From positions 186,001-250,000 of the forward strand of contig NZ_JOIU01000005.1 of NCBI RefSeq assembly GCF_000720135.1: a stretch of 64,000 bases of DNA, read 5' to 3'. The translations under genes were made by a program, and so were the position numbers. This document shows positions 25,594 to 34,207 of the stretch, piece by piece. The notes under the pieces were generated by a model that was given only the letters and a program-made list of their open reading frames with translations, did not search any database and had not been told where the DNA came from. Origin of the DNA: Streptomyces sp. NRRL S-1022. Lineage in GTDB: Bacteria > Actinomycetota > Actinomycetes > Streptomycetales > Streptomycetaceae. Numbering within the stretch: the stretch's first letter is position 1; each line of letters begins with the position of its first letter.

Positions 25594-27204
25594 ATGAGAA
25601 GACGGATGGTCATGTCCATGCTTACCGGAGCGACCCTCCTGGTGAGCGCGTTCCTCGGCACGGGCACGCCGGTGGCCCGAGCCGCCGAGGTGCCGGCCGA
25701 GTTCGGCACCGACTGGCACGACCCGGTGACCGCGGCCCCGCCCGTCGACCGGCCGCACACCACGTCCTGCCAGGTCACCCTCGCCGACGTGCAGTTCCGC
25801 GACTTCACGCCGTACCGGGGCACGTACACGCCCCCGAAAGGCTGTGGCGACCGCTGGAGCAAGGTCGTTCTGCGCCTCGACGGCAAGGTGAAGGGCCGTC
25901 AGTACGACCGGCTGGGCTACCTGCACGTCGGCGGGGTCGAGATCCTGCGCACCTCAACGCCGGAACCCTCGCCCGACGGCATCGAATGGCACGTCGAGAA
26001 GGACGTCACCCGCTACAGCGACACCTTCCGCGGCTCCCGGGACGTCGAGATGCTGATCGGCAACGTGGTGGACGACACCTACACCGGTGTCATCGACGTG
26101 CACGTGACCCTCACCTTCTACGCCGGCCGTCCCGCGGCCCCCGCCCCGGACCGCGTCCTCACCCTCGCCGACACGCCCTCCGGTACGACACTCACCACCC
26201 CGCGCAACAGCGAACGGATCGTCGCCGAGGTGTACGCGACCGGTTCGGGCGGCGGGTGCGAGGAGTTCTGGTACCTGACCGTGGCCGACCCGGCGTCTTA
26301 CTCGTGCAAGGCCGACCACGGCCCCTACCGCGAGGTGCAGATCACCGTCGACGGCCGGCTGGCCGGCATCGCGGCGCCCTTCCCGCACGTGTGGACGGGC
26401 GGCTGGTCCAACCCCTTCCTCTGGTACGTCGTCCCGGCCCCGCGCGCCTTCGACGTCCGGCCCGTCGAGTACGACCTCACGCCCTTCGCCGGCCTCCTCA
26501 ACGACGGGCGCCCGCACCGCGTGGAGGTGTCGGTCGTCGGCGTGCCCGCGGGTCAGCCGGGCTGGAGCACCCCCGTGAACGTGCTGGTCTGGCAGGACGC
26601 GCACCGTGCCCACGTCCCCGGCGCGCTCACCCGGGACAAGGCGACCGACCTCGCCGACTCCTCCGTCCTCACGCCCGGTACGGAGAACCGGGTGCGGACC
26701 GAGGCCGGGCACGCCCTCACCGTCTCCGGGTACCTGGACACCTCGCACGGGCGCGTGACCACCACCGTCACCCGTACGCTCGCCAACACATCCCTCCACC
26801 GCTGGACCGACGGAGAGAACACGGACGGACTCGACGCGAGCTGGACCGACGACGAGACGGTCCGGACCGCCGGTCACGGACCCGCGCGGACGACCCGCAC
26901 GCACCGCACGTACACCGTGAACGGCGCCACCACCCTCGACGGGGACGGCCGCCTGCGCACCGTGCTGACCCTCGGCGACCGGGCCTCCACCGTGGTCCGC
27001 GAGGGCGGCCGGCGCACCGCGTGGTCGCGGCTGGACGATACGTACGGCGGCGACGCGGCATACACGACCAACGTGCCGCGCGAGCAGCGGCACGCGGTCG
27101 GCACCTCTGTGGAGCGCTACCGACTCCTCGGCCCGGACGGCTGCCACGACCGTTCACTGGCCACGGTGCAAGGGGTGCTGACGGAGGATCGCAACCGCTG
27201 CTGA
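25594..27204 (+). CDS. Secreted peptide-N4-asparagine amidase A-like protein
   Basis: A 536-residue protein with a signal peptide (MRRRMVMSMLTGATLLVSAF, cleavage near ARAAE). Its body matches the PNGase A family known from almond and some actinobacteria: TTSCQVTLADVQFRDFTPYR, CGDRWSKVVLRLDGKVKGRQ, YDRLGYLHVGGVEILRTSTP and IEWHVEKDVTRYSDTF. A second half follows with NPFLWYVVPAPRAFDVRPVEYDL. The enzyme class releases N-glycans from Asn of glycopeptides, so this would be a secreted deglycosylase acting on foreign glycoproteins. Activity is inferred from the family only. It is divergent from the M1 peptidase and followed by a strong terminator. Confidence 0.8.
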   Translation: MRRRMVMSMLTGATLLVSAFLGTGTPVARAAEVPAEFGTDWHDPVTAAPPVDRPHTTSCQVTLADVQFRDFTPYRGTYTPPKGCGDRWSKVVLRLDGKVKGRQYDRLGYLHVGGVEILRTSTPEPSPDGIEWHVEKDVTRYSDTFRGSRDVEMLIGNVVDDTYTGVIDVHVTLTFYAGRPAAPAPDRVLTLADTPSGTTLTTPRNSERIVAEVYATGSGGGCEEFWYLTVADPASYSCKADHGPYREVQITVDGRLAGIAAPFPHVWTGGWSNPFLWYVVPAPRAFDVRPVEYDLTPFAGLLNDGRPHRVEVSVVGVPAGQPGWSTPVNVLVWQDAHRAHVPGALTRDKATDLADSSVLTPGTENRVRTEAGHALTVSGYLDTSHGRVTTTVTRTLANTSLHRWTDGENTDGLDASWTDDETVRTAGHGPARTTRTHRTYTVNGATTLDGDGRLRTVLTLGDRASTVVREGGRRTAWSRLDDTYGGDAAYTTNVPREQRHAVGTSVERYRLLGPDGCHDRSLATVQGVLTEDRNRC

Positions 27205-27264
27205 ACAGGTCGGCGGGGCCTTCGCCGGGTGGATCCACACGGTTCGACGCGCGCGACTTCGAAG

Positions 27265-27290
27265 CCCCCGCTCCGTTCACGGAGCGGGGG
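27265..27290. terminator. Bidirectional intrinsic terminator hairpin
   Basis: A perfect 11-bp stem, CCCCCGCTCCG / CGGAGCGGGGG, with a 4-nt TTCA loop lies between the converging PNGase-like and MarR genes, ten bases from the MarR stop. Confidence 0.85.
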
Positions 27291-27299
27291 TCCCGCTGT

Positions 27300-27749
27300 T
27301 CAGCAGCGCTGAGCGGGGTCCCCGTCGACCAGCGAGTCCAGCAGGACGCCGAGCACCTGGCGCTCCTTCTCCGTCAGCGGCGCCAGTATCTCCTCGGCCG
27401 CCGAGCGGCGGGCGCCGCGCAGTTCCCGCAGGGCCGCGCGCCCGTCGTCCGTCAGCTCGATCCGGGTCACGCGCCGGTTCGCCGGATCCGGTACCCGCCG
27501 CACCTTGCCGCTCGCCTCCAGCCCGTCGACCAGCGTCGTCACGGCGCGGGGCACGACCTCCAGGCGCTCGGCCAGGTCGGCCATGCGCGGCGGCGAGGCG
27601 TAGTGCGCCAGGGTGCGCAGCAGCCGGGACTGGGCGGGGGTGACGCCGAGGTCACGCTGTTCCAGATGGCGTTTCTGGATGCGGTGCACCCGGCGGGTGA
27701 GCCGCAGCAACTGCTCGGCGAGCAGGCCGTCCGGATCGGGGGTGGTCAT
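27300..27749 (-). CDS. MarR-family transcriptional regulator
   Basis: A 149-residue winged-helix regulator. The recognition part is MADLAERLEVVPRAVTTLVD (residues 56-75), the wing is GKVRRVPDPANRRVTRIELT and the helical dimer ends are LLRLTRRVHRIQKRHLEQ and EKERQVLGVLLDSL. It is divergent from an ABC multidrug-type exporter with a palindromic site in between. It very likely represses both genes until a small molecule binds, as MarR proteins usually do. Confidence 0.9.
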   Translation of the reverse strand: MTTPDPDGLLAEQLLRLTRRVHRIQKRHLEQRDLGVTPAQSRLLRTLAHYASPPRMADLAERLEVVPRAVTTLVDGLEASGKVRRVPDPANRRVTRIELTDDGRAALRELRGARRSAAEEILAPLTEKERQVLGVLLDSLVDGDPAQRC

Positions 27750-27773
27750 GCGGGAACAATATCAGGATGCCGT

Positions 27774-27798
27774 TCATTGTGAGTATAGGTAACAATGA
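27774..27798. promoter_or_regulatory. Candidate MarR operator
   Basis: A perfect inverted repeat TCATTGT-N11-ACAATGA stands in the 113-bp gap between marR and the ABC exporter gene. It is AT-rich against this background and overlaps a possible -10 element (TATAGG). Placement suggests control of both directions. Confidence 0.6.
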
Positions 27799-27862
27799 GC
27801 TACGATCCGTTCCGTCATCGTCGGCCCACCCCTGACCGGCGCCCGTCCTCCCGTAGGAGCCC

Positions 27863-29665
27863 ATGCACCCCGACCGTGAACCCTCCTGGACCCCACCTGC
27901 CGGCGCCGGCGAACAGCCCCGGCAGGTGCGCCGCATCCTGCGGCTCTTCCGTCCCTACCGCGGGCGGCTCGCCGTCGTCGGCCTGCTCGTCGGCGCCTCG
28001 TCGCTGGTCTCGGTGGCCACGCCGTTCCTGCTGAAGGAGACGCTCGACGTCGCGATCCCGCAGGGCCGCACCGGCCTGCTGAGCCTGCTCGCGCTCGGCA
28101 TGATCCTGAGCGCCGTCCTGTCCAGTGTCTTCGGCGTGCTCCAGACGCTGATCTCGACCACCGTCGGCCAGCGGGTCATGCACGACCTGCGCACCGCGGT
28201 CTACGGCCGCCTCCAGCGCATGTCGCTCGCCTTCTTCACCCGGACCCGCACCGGCGAGGTGCAGTCCCGCATCGCCAACGACATCGGCGGCATGCAGGCC
28301 ACCGTCACCTCCACCGCCACCTCCCTGGTGTCCAACGCCACCAGCGTGGTCGCCACCGTCGTCGCGATGATCGCCCTGGACTGGCGGCTGACGATCGTCT
28401 CGCTGCTCCTGCTGCCGGTGTTCGTGTGGATCAGCCGCCGCGTCGGCAACGAGCGCAAGAAGATCACGACCCAGCGGCAGAAACAGATGGCCGCGATGGC
28501 GGCCACGGTCACCGAGTCCCTCTCGGTCAGCGGCATCCTGCTCGGCCGCACCATGGGCCGCTCCGACTCGCTGACCGCGTCCTTCGCGGAGGAGTCCGAG
28601 CGCCTGGTCGACCTGGAGGTGAGATCCAGCATGGCCGGGCGCTGGCGCATGGCCGTGATCACGATCGTCATGGCGGCGATGCCCGCCGTCATCTACTGGA
28701 CGGCCGGACTCGCTCTGTCCTTCGGCGGCCCCGAGGTCTCCCTCGGCACCATCGTCGCCTTCGTCTCGCTCCAGCAGGGCCTGTTCCGCCCGGCCGTGAG
28801 CCTGCTCGCCACCGGCGTCCAGATACAGACCTCCCTGGCGCTCTTCCAGCGCATCTTCGAGTACCTGGACCTGCCGATCGACATCACCGAGCGCGAGCGG
28901 CCGGTCCGCCTCGACCACATCAAGGGTGAGGTCCGCTTCGAGGACGTGGAGTTCCGGTACGACGACAAGGGCGGCCCCGTTCTCGACGGCGTCGACGTCA
29001 CCGTGCCGGCCGGCGGCAGCCTCGCCGTCGTCGGCCCGACCGGCGCCGGCAAGTCCACGCTCGGCTACCTGGTGCCCCGGCTGTACGACGTCACCGGCGG
29101 CCGCGTCACCCTGGACGGCGTGGACGTCCGCGACCTGGACTTCGACACCCTCGCCCGCGCGGTCGGCGTCGTCTCGCAGGAGACGTACCTCTTCCATGCC
29201 TCCGTCGCGGAGAACCTGCGCTTCGCCAAGCCGGACGCCACCGACGAGGAGCTTCGCGCGGCGGCCGAGGCGGCGCAGATCCACGACCACATAGCCGCCC
29301 TGCCCGACGGCTACGACACGGTCGTGGGCGAACGCGGCCACCGTTTCTCCGGCGGCGAGAAGCAGCGCCTGGCGATAGCCCGCACCATCCTGCGCGATCC
29401 GCCGGTCCTCATCCTGGACGAGGCGACCAGTGCGCTCGACACCCGTACCGAAGCCGCCGTCCAGGACGCGATCGACGCGCTGTCCGCCGACCGCACGACG
29501 ATCACCATCGCCCATCGCCTGTCCACGGTCCGCGGCGCCGACCAGATCGTGGTGCTGGACTCCGGACGGGTGGCCGAACGAGGCACACACGAGGAGCTCC
29601 TGGAGCGGGACGGGCGGTACGCGGCCCTGGTGCGCCGGGACGCTCAACTGCAACCGACAAACTGA
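27863..29665 (+). CDS. ABC multidrug-type exporter (homodimeric half-transporter)
   Basis: A 600-residue ABC exporter with six membrane helices in residues 35-310 and a complete nucleotide-binding domain: Walker A GPTGAGKSTLGYL, signature FSGGEKQRLAIAR, Walker B VLILDEATSALD and switch His TIAHRLST. All sites are intact, in contrast with the asymmetric pair at 17-20 kb, so it should work as a homodimer. It is read away from a MarR gene and is likely derepressed by the exported toxic compound. Confidence 0.92.
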   Translation: MHPDREPSWTPPAGAGEQPRQVRRILRLFRPYRGRLAVVGLLVGASSLVSVATPFLLKETLDVAIPQGRTGLLSLLALGMILSAVLSSVFGVLQTLISTTVGQRVMHDLRTAVYGRLQRMSLAFFTRTRTGEVQSRIANDIGGMQATVTSTATSLVSNATSVVATVVAMIALDWRLTIVSLLLLPVFVWISRRVGNERKKITTQRQKQMAAMAATVTESLSVSGILLGRTMGRSDSLTASFAEESERLVDLEVRSSMAGRWRMAVITIVMAAMPAVIYWTAGLALSFGGPEVSLGTIVAFVSLQQGLFRPAVSLLATGVQIQTSLALFQRIFEYLDLPIDITERERPVRLDHIKGEVRFEDVEFRYDDKGGPVLDGVDVTVPAGGSLAVVGPTGAGKSTLGYLVPRLYDVTGGRVTLDGVDVRDLDFDTLARAVGVVSQETYLFHASVAENLRFAKPDATDEELRAAAEAAQIHDHIAALPDGYDTVVGERGHRFSGGEKQRLAIARTILRDPPVLILDEATSALDTRTEAAVQDAIDALSADRTTITIAHRLSTVRGADQIVVLDSGRVAERGTHEELLERDGRYAALVRRDAQLQPTN

Positions 29666-29709
29666 ACATAATGCCGGGTTTGGGGTGATATACGTATTAC
29701 CGTGCCCGC

Positions 29710-30603
29710 ATGCAGACGAACACTCCGCCACGGAGCACGATCCGACTGACACGCCGGGGCAGACTCGGCCTCCTCGTGAGCGGCGCCGTCGTGGCCGGGA
29801 CCGCGGTGGCGGTGCCGCTGCTGACGCTGGCGGCCGGCGGTGAACCGGACAAGGCGGCCACGCTGGTCATCCCGGAGGGCTGGCGCGCCGGCCAGGTCTA
29901 CGACGCGGTCGACAAGGCACTCGGGCTGCCCCCGGGCAGCACCCGCAAGTCCCTGGACAAGGCCCCCCTGAAACTGCCGAACGAGGCCGCGGGCAACCCG
30001 GAAGGGTATCTCTTCCCGGCGGCGTATCCGGTCCGGAAAGGGGCGACCCCCGCGTCCCTGCTGCAGCTCATGGTCGACACGGCGGACAAGAGGTTCAACG
30101 GCGCACCCGTCGCGGCCGGGGCCCAGCGCAACGCGATGAACGTCCACCAGGCCGTCACCATCGCCAGCATCGTCCAGGCCGAGGCCTCGACGAAGGCGGA
30201 CATGGGCAAGGTCGCCCGGGTCATCCTCAACCGGCTGAACAGCGGAATGCCGCTGCAGATGGACTCGACCCTCCACTACGCGCTGAACCGCGACACCGCC
30301 CGCACCGGCCAGAGCGACACCGGGACCGAGAGCCCCTACAACTCCCACCAGCACATGGGGCTGCCGCCGACGCCGATCGACAACCCCGGCGAGGACGCGA
30401 TGCGCGCCGCGCTCAACCCGACGCCGGGCGACTGGCTGTACTTCGTCACGGTCAAGCCCGGGGACATGCGTTTCACCGCGGACTACGACGAGCACCTGCG
30501 CAACGTGGCCGAGTTCAACGCCCTCCACCAGGGCACGGCGGCGGTCCCGCCCCCCAGCAGCAGCCCGCTGGGCTCCCCGGCCCCGGAGCCGTCGGGCAGC
30601 TGA
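29710..30603 (+). CDS. MltG/YceG-like endolytic transglycosylase
   Basis: A 297-residue protein with one N-terminal membrane helix (LLVSGAVVAGTAVAVPLLTL) and a YceG domain. Family markers are NPEGYLFPAAYPVRKG, AVTIASIVQAEASTKADMGK with the catalytic Glu in QAEAS, VARVILNRLNSGMPLQMDST and SPYNSHQHMGLPPTPIDNPG. MltG cleaves nascent glycan strands outside the membrane and limits their length. This copy is smaller than the main actinobacterial MltG, which usually has a long cytoplasmic extension, and probably is a second paralogue. An AT-rich ATACGTAT palindrome (29690-29697) lies just upstream. Confidence 0.88.
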   Translation: MQTNTPPRSTIRLTRRGRLGLLVSGAVVAGTAVAVPLLTLAAGGEPDKAATLVIPEGWRAGQVYDAVDKALGLPPGSTRKSLDKAPLKLPNEAAGNPEGYLFPAAYPVRKGATPASLLQLMVDTADKRFNGAPVAAGAQRNAMNVHQAVTIASIVQAEASTKADMGKVARVILNRLNSGMPLQMDSTLHYALNRDTARTGQSDTGTESPYNSHQHMGLPPTPIDNPGEDAMRAALNPTPGDWLYFVTVKPGDMRFTADYDEHLRNVAEFNALHQGTAAVPPPSSSPLGSPAPEPSGS

Positions 30604-30616
30604 AACGGGAGCGGCC

Positions 30617-31693
30617 TCAGGCGGCGGCCGACTCCTGCGCCAGCAGCCGCCGGATGTCCCGGACCGCCATGCGCCCGGCCCGGTTGGCGCCGATGGTACT
30701 GGCGGAGGGACCGTACCCGACCAGGTGGATCCGCGGATCGGCGACCGCGCGGGTGCCCTCCACCCGGATACCGCCGCCCGGCTCGCGCAAGCGCAGCGGG
30801 GCGAGATGGTCGAGCGCGGCCCGGAACCCGGTCGCCCAAAGGATCACGTCGGCAGTGACGCGACGGCCGTCCCGCCACTGGGGGCCGTCCGGGGTGATCC
30901 GGTCGAACATCGGCTGCCGGTCCAGCACCCCGTCCGCGAGACCCTGCCGGATCGCGTCGTTCAGCGGCAGCCCGGTGACCGAGACCACACTGCGCGGCGG
31001 CAGGCCCTGACGCACCCGGTCCTCCACCAGCGCCACGGCCGCACGGCCCGCCTCCTGGTCGAACGGCCCCTCCCGGAAGACCGGGGGCCGCCGGGTGACC
31101 CAGGTGGTCGCGGCGGCGTACGGAGCCAGCTCCAGCAGATGCTGCGTGCCCGAGGCGCCACCGCCCACGACCACCACCCGTTGCCCGGTGAACTCCTCGG
31201 GGCCGGTGTACTGCGCGGTGTGCAACTGCCGTCCGCGGAAGGTCTCCTGGCCGGGGTAACGCGGCCAGAACGGCCGGTCCCAGGTGCCGGTCGCGTTGAT
31301 CAGCGCGCGCGTCGACCAGGTGCCGGCCGAGGTTTCCACGACCAGTCGCCCTCCGGTGCCCTCGCGCACCGCACGCACGTCCACGGGCCGCCGTACCCGC
31401 AGGTCGAAGGTGCGCTCGTACCGGTCGAAGTACGCACCGACGACCTCGGCCGAGGGCCGTGCCGGGTCGGCACCGGTCAGTTCCAGGCCGGGCAACGCGT
31501 GCATCCCGTGCACCTTGCCGAACGTCAGCGAAGGCCACCGGAACTGCCAGGCGCCGCCCGGACCGGGGGCGTGGTCGAGGACCACGGCATCGCGGCCCGG
31601 TTCGAAACCGGTGCGCCGCAGGTGGTAGGCGGCGGCCAGACCGGCCTGGCCGGCGCCGATCACGACGACCTCGACCTCGTGTACTTCGTTCAC
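30617..31693 (-). CDS. FAD/NAD(P)-dependent monooxygenase-like protein
   Basis: A 358-residue flavoprotein with two Rossmann motifs: VVVIGAGQAGLAAAYHLR for FAD (residues 9-26) and VVVVGGGASGTQHLLELAP for NAD(P)H (about 170-188). WATGF, the usual ATG motif of flavin-containing monooxygenases, is at about 289-293. Length fits the single-subunit FMO/CzcO-like group. It has a GTG start. The true substrate is unknown. It converges on the MltG gene with 13 bp between. Confidence 0.85.
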   Translation of the reverse strand: MNEVHEVEVVVIGAGQAGLAAAYHLRRTGFEPGRDAVVLDHAPGPGGAWQFRWPSLTFGKVHGMHALPGLELTGADPARPSAEVVGAYFDRYERTFDLRVRRPVDVRAVREGTGGRLVVETSAGTWSTRALINATGTWDRPFWPRYPGQETFRGRQLHTAQYTGPEEFTGQRVVVVGGGASGTQHLLELAPYAAATTWVTRRPPVFREGPFDQEAGRAAVALVEDRVRQGLPPRSVVSVTGLPLNDAIRQGLADGVLDRQPMFDRITPDGPQWRDGRRVTADVILWATGFRAALDHLAPLRLREPGGGIRVEGTRAVADPRIHLVGYGPSASTIGANRAGRMAVRDIRRLLAQESAAA

Positions 31694-32430
31694 GCCTCAA
31701 GCAACAGCGGCCCGGGCGCGGCTCTTCCCGGCCGCTCAGCCGCAGGTTGCGTCACTCCGTGACCACCGCAGCGGCGACGGGTGAGAGCGAGCGGGGATAC
31801 GGCAGACAGCTTCGGAGCCGCGAGGTCGGCGTGCGGATCCGGCGTACGAACCGGGAGCCCGATCCGCTGGACCGAGCAGTGCAGCCGGTGGGGACGGTGT
31901 GGAGCAGGCAGCAGCTTCGGAGGCGGGGGTCCGACTCCCCGGCAACGCCAGCCGCCAGTCACAAGTGGTGTCCATCACCTGCAGTTTCCGTCGCGGAAAG
32001 TTCCGTGGGAGTGCGCACTTCCCGGAGGAACGCCTCAGTGAACCGTTCCTTCGAGGTTTCCGGCAGTGCGGCCGCGATCTCCGACGCCTGGTGGTCGCCT
32101 CCGGGTTCCCGTACGGATGGATCCCGGGGCCCGTTCCCAGGCCGAGGCAGTACGGAGCGGACACTGCTCGGCCGGTCGAGGCGAACAGCAACGCCGTGGC
32201 CCGGTCGGGGGGCTCGTCGTTCACCGAGGCCACCTCCCCTCGGTACGCCTCCGTGCCGTGCAGCCAGGACACCACCCGAAGATGGCGCTGCCCTCGATGT
32301 CGACGGTGCGGTACACGATCCGGTGGGCACCTGCCACGGGGATTCCCCTACCCCTGATCCTTGCAGGGGTGATCCTTGGTGGGGCTGAACGGCTCAAGCG
32401 TGGAGCCGGTCAGCTGCCACGGGACCTGCA
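31694..32430. other. 737-bp region without an intact gene; possible frameshifted relic
   Basis: On the minus strand two adjacent frames carry protein-like pieces: HRIVYRTVDIEGSAIFG near 32320-32270, VVSWLHGTEAYRGEVASVND in the next frame near 32275-32210, and ALPETSKERFTEAFLREVRT ending at a stop at 31959. None has a credible start, and together they look like a broken gene of unknown family. The rest shows nothing recognisable. The ssu terminator hairpin lies at 32350. Confidence 0.35.
32350..32370 (-). terminator. Hairpin downstream of the ssu genes
   Basis: A perfect 7-bp stem ACCCCTG / CAGGGGT with a 7-nt loop, about 60 nt past the stop of the substrate-binding protein gene. It is a plausible end of the ssuCBA transcript. 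Confidence 0.5.
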
Positions 32431-33438
32431 TCAGTCCTCGGCCGGGGTCGTCGACGGCGGCAGACCGCCGTTGTAGCGCCGGTCCACGAAGTCGGCGAAG
32501 TCCACCTTCTCCGGAATGAGCTTCAACTCCGTGAAGGCGTCCGCGATCTGCTGCTCGGAGGCGATCAGCGGCTTGTCGACGGCGACCGCGATCCGGGTGG
32601 AGTTCGTCCGCTGCACGGAGGCCAGTGCCACCTCGTAGGGCAGCCCGGTGTCCTTCGACCACACCTTGGCCCACTCCTCCTGGTGGTCGTGCACCCAGGC
32701 CGTGGCCCGCCGCAGCCGTGCCAGGTAATCCTTGACGGCGGCGGCCTTCTCGGGGTCCTTCAGCGCGGCCGGAGCGGCGACCTGGAAGGTGAGGCCGTTG
32801 GTGAGGCCGTCACCGGTGGTGAGCACCCGGCCCTGCTTCGACTGGAGGATCTGCGAGGTGTACGGGTCCCAGACCGCCCACGCGTCGACCTTGCCGGAGG
32901 TGAAGGCGGCGAGCGCGTCGGCCGGCTGGAGGTACTTGACCTTGACGTCGGACAGGCTCAGCCCGGCCGCCTTGAGCGAGGCGACCAGCTGGTAGTGCGC
33001 GGAGGAGCCCTGTGCGACGGCGACGGACCTGCCCTTGAGCTGCTGTGGCCTGGTCAGCCGGGAGCCGTTGGGTACGAGGATGGTGTCGCCCCTGGAGGTG
33101 CCGTGCCAGGCGGCCACCACGGTGATTCTGGAACCGGCGCCGGCCGCGAAGACGGGCGGGGTGTTGCCGACACCGCCGATGTCGACGGCCTGGGCGTTCA
33201 CGGCCTCCAGCAGTGGCGGCCCGGAGGTGAAGGTCGACCACTTGATTTTGTAGTGCAGATTCTCCAGTTCCCCGGCGGCGCGCAGGATGGCCTCCGATCC
33301 CCCCTTCTGGTCTCCGACGTCGAGGGTGACGGATCCCGAACCGTCGGTACCGGTGCCGGCGGACGAGGTCCCGCCGCAGGCGGTGGCCAGGAGAGCGAGG
33401 GCGAGGAGCAGTACGGCGGGGGCGAGTCGTCGTCGCAT
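32431..33438 (-). CDS. ssuA: Sulfonate-type ABC transporter substrate-binding lipoprotein
   Basis: A 335-residue exported lipoprotein with lipobox LLATAC at residues 14-19. The SsuA/NMT1-like fold shows in LDVGDQKGGSEAILRAAGEL, DIGGVGNTPPVFAAGAGSRI, GRSVAVAQGSSAHYQLVASL and KVDAWAVWDPYTSQI. It should capture aliphatic sulfonates or related organosulfur compounds as sulfur sources. It is last in the ssuCBA transcript, 31 bp after ssuB. The sulfur assignment is strengthened by the cysteine-type leader peptide upstream. Exact ligand unknown. Confidence 0.87.
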   Translation of the reverse strand: MRRRLAPAVLLLALALLATACGGTSSAGTGTDGSGSVTLDVGDQKGGSEAILRAAGELENLHYKIKWSTFTSGPPLLEAVNAQAVDIGGVGNTPPVFAAGAGSRITVVAAWHGTSRGDTILVPNGSRLTRPQQLKGRSVAVAQGSSAHYQLVASLKAAGLSLSDVKVKYLQPADALAAFTSGKVDAWAVWDPYTSQILQSKQGRVLTTGDGLTNGLTFQVAAPAALKDPEKAAAVKDYLARLRRATAWVHDHQEEWAKVWSKDTGLPYEVALASVQRTNSTRIAVAVDKPLIASEQQIADAFTELKLIPEKVDFADFVDRRYNGGLPPSTTPAED

Positions 33439-33469
33439 GGCGGTTCCGTTCGTGTGCGGGGGAGGGCGT

Positions 33470-34207
33470 TCAGGCGGCCGCGGCGGCGGTGTCGACGCCG
33501 AGCCGTTCGAGCAGCCGGGCGCGGAGGGCGGCGAACCGGGGGTCGGTGATCTCGCGCGGCCGGTCCAGGTCGACGCGCTGCTCATGGGCGATCCGGCCGC
33601 CGTCCATCACCAGGACCCGGTCGGCGAGCAGCACCGCCTCCTCCACGTCGTGCGTGACCAGCAGCACCGCGCAGCCCCGGCGCTGCCACAACTCCCCGAC
33701 CAGCCGCTGGGCCTTGATGCGGGTCAGTGCGTCGAGGGCGCCGAACGGCTCGTCGAGCAGGAGCAGATCGGGCTCGCGGACCAGCGCGCGGGCGAGGGAG
33801 GCGCGCTGGGCCTCCCCGCCGGACAGGGTCTTCGGCCAGGCGTCGACGCGGTGACCGAGGCCGACCTCGTCCAGCGCCCGCTCGGCCAGGGGCCGTTCGG
33901 GCCGGCCCGGCAGTCCGAGGAGCACATTGCGCCACACCTTCTTCCACGGCATGAGCCGGGGCGCCTGGAAGGCGACGGCGCGACGGCGCGGGACCAGCGC
34001 CGTGCCCTCGATGTCCCGGTCCAGGCCGGCCAGGATGCGCAGCAGGGTCGACTTTCCGCAGCCGCTGCGCCCGAGCAGGGCGACGAACTCGCCGGGCGCG
34101 ATGTCGAGTCGGAGGTCGTCGATGACCGCGCGGCCGTCGAAGGAGCGCGTCAGCCCCTCGACGTGGACCGCGTGTCCGGTCAGCGGCCCGTGAAGGTCGG
34201 TCGCCAT
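33470..34207 (-). CDS. ssuB: Sulfonate-type ABC transporter ATPase
   Basis: A 245-residue ABC ATPase with Walker A LLGRSGCGKSTLLRILAG (about residues 44-61), Q-loop region RRRAVAFQAPRLMPWKKVWR, signature LSGGEAQRASLARAL, Walker B LLLLDEPFGALD and switch His LVTHDVEEA. This is the SsuB/TauB pattern. Its start lies inside the 3' end of ssuC (28-bp overlap), so the two are coupled. It energises uptake through SsuC. Confidence 0.9.
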   Translation of the reverse strand: MATDLHGPLTGHAVHVEGLTRSFDGRAVIDDLRLDIAPGEFVALLGRSGCGKSTLLRILAGLDRDIEGTALVPRRRAVAFQAPRLMPWKKVWRNVLLGLPGRPERPLAERALDEVGLGHRVDAWPKTLSGGEAQRASLARALVREPDLLLLDEPFGALDALTRIKAQRLVGELWQRRGCAVLLVTHDVEEAVLLADRVLVMDGGRIAHEQRVDLDRPREITDPRFAALRARLLERLGVDTAAAAA

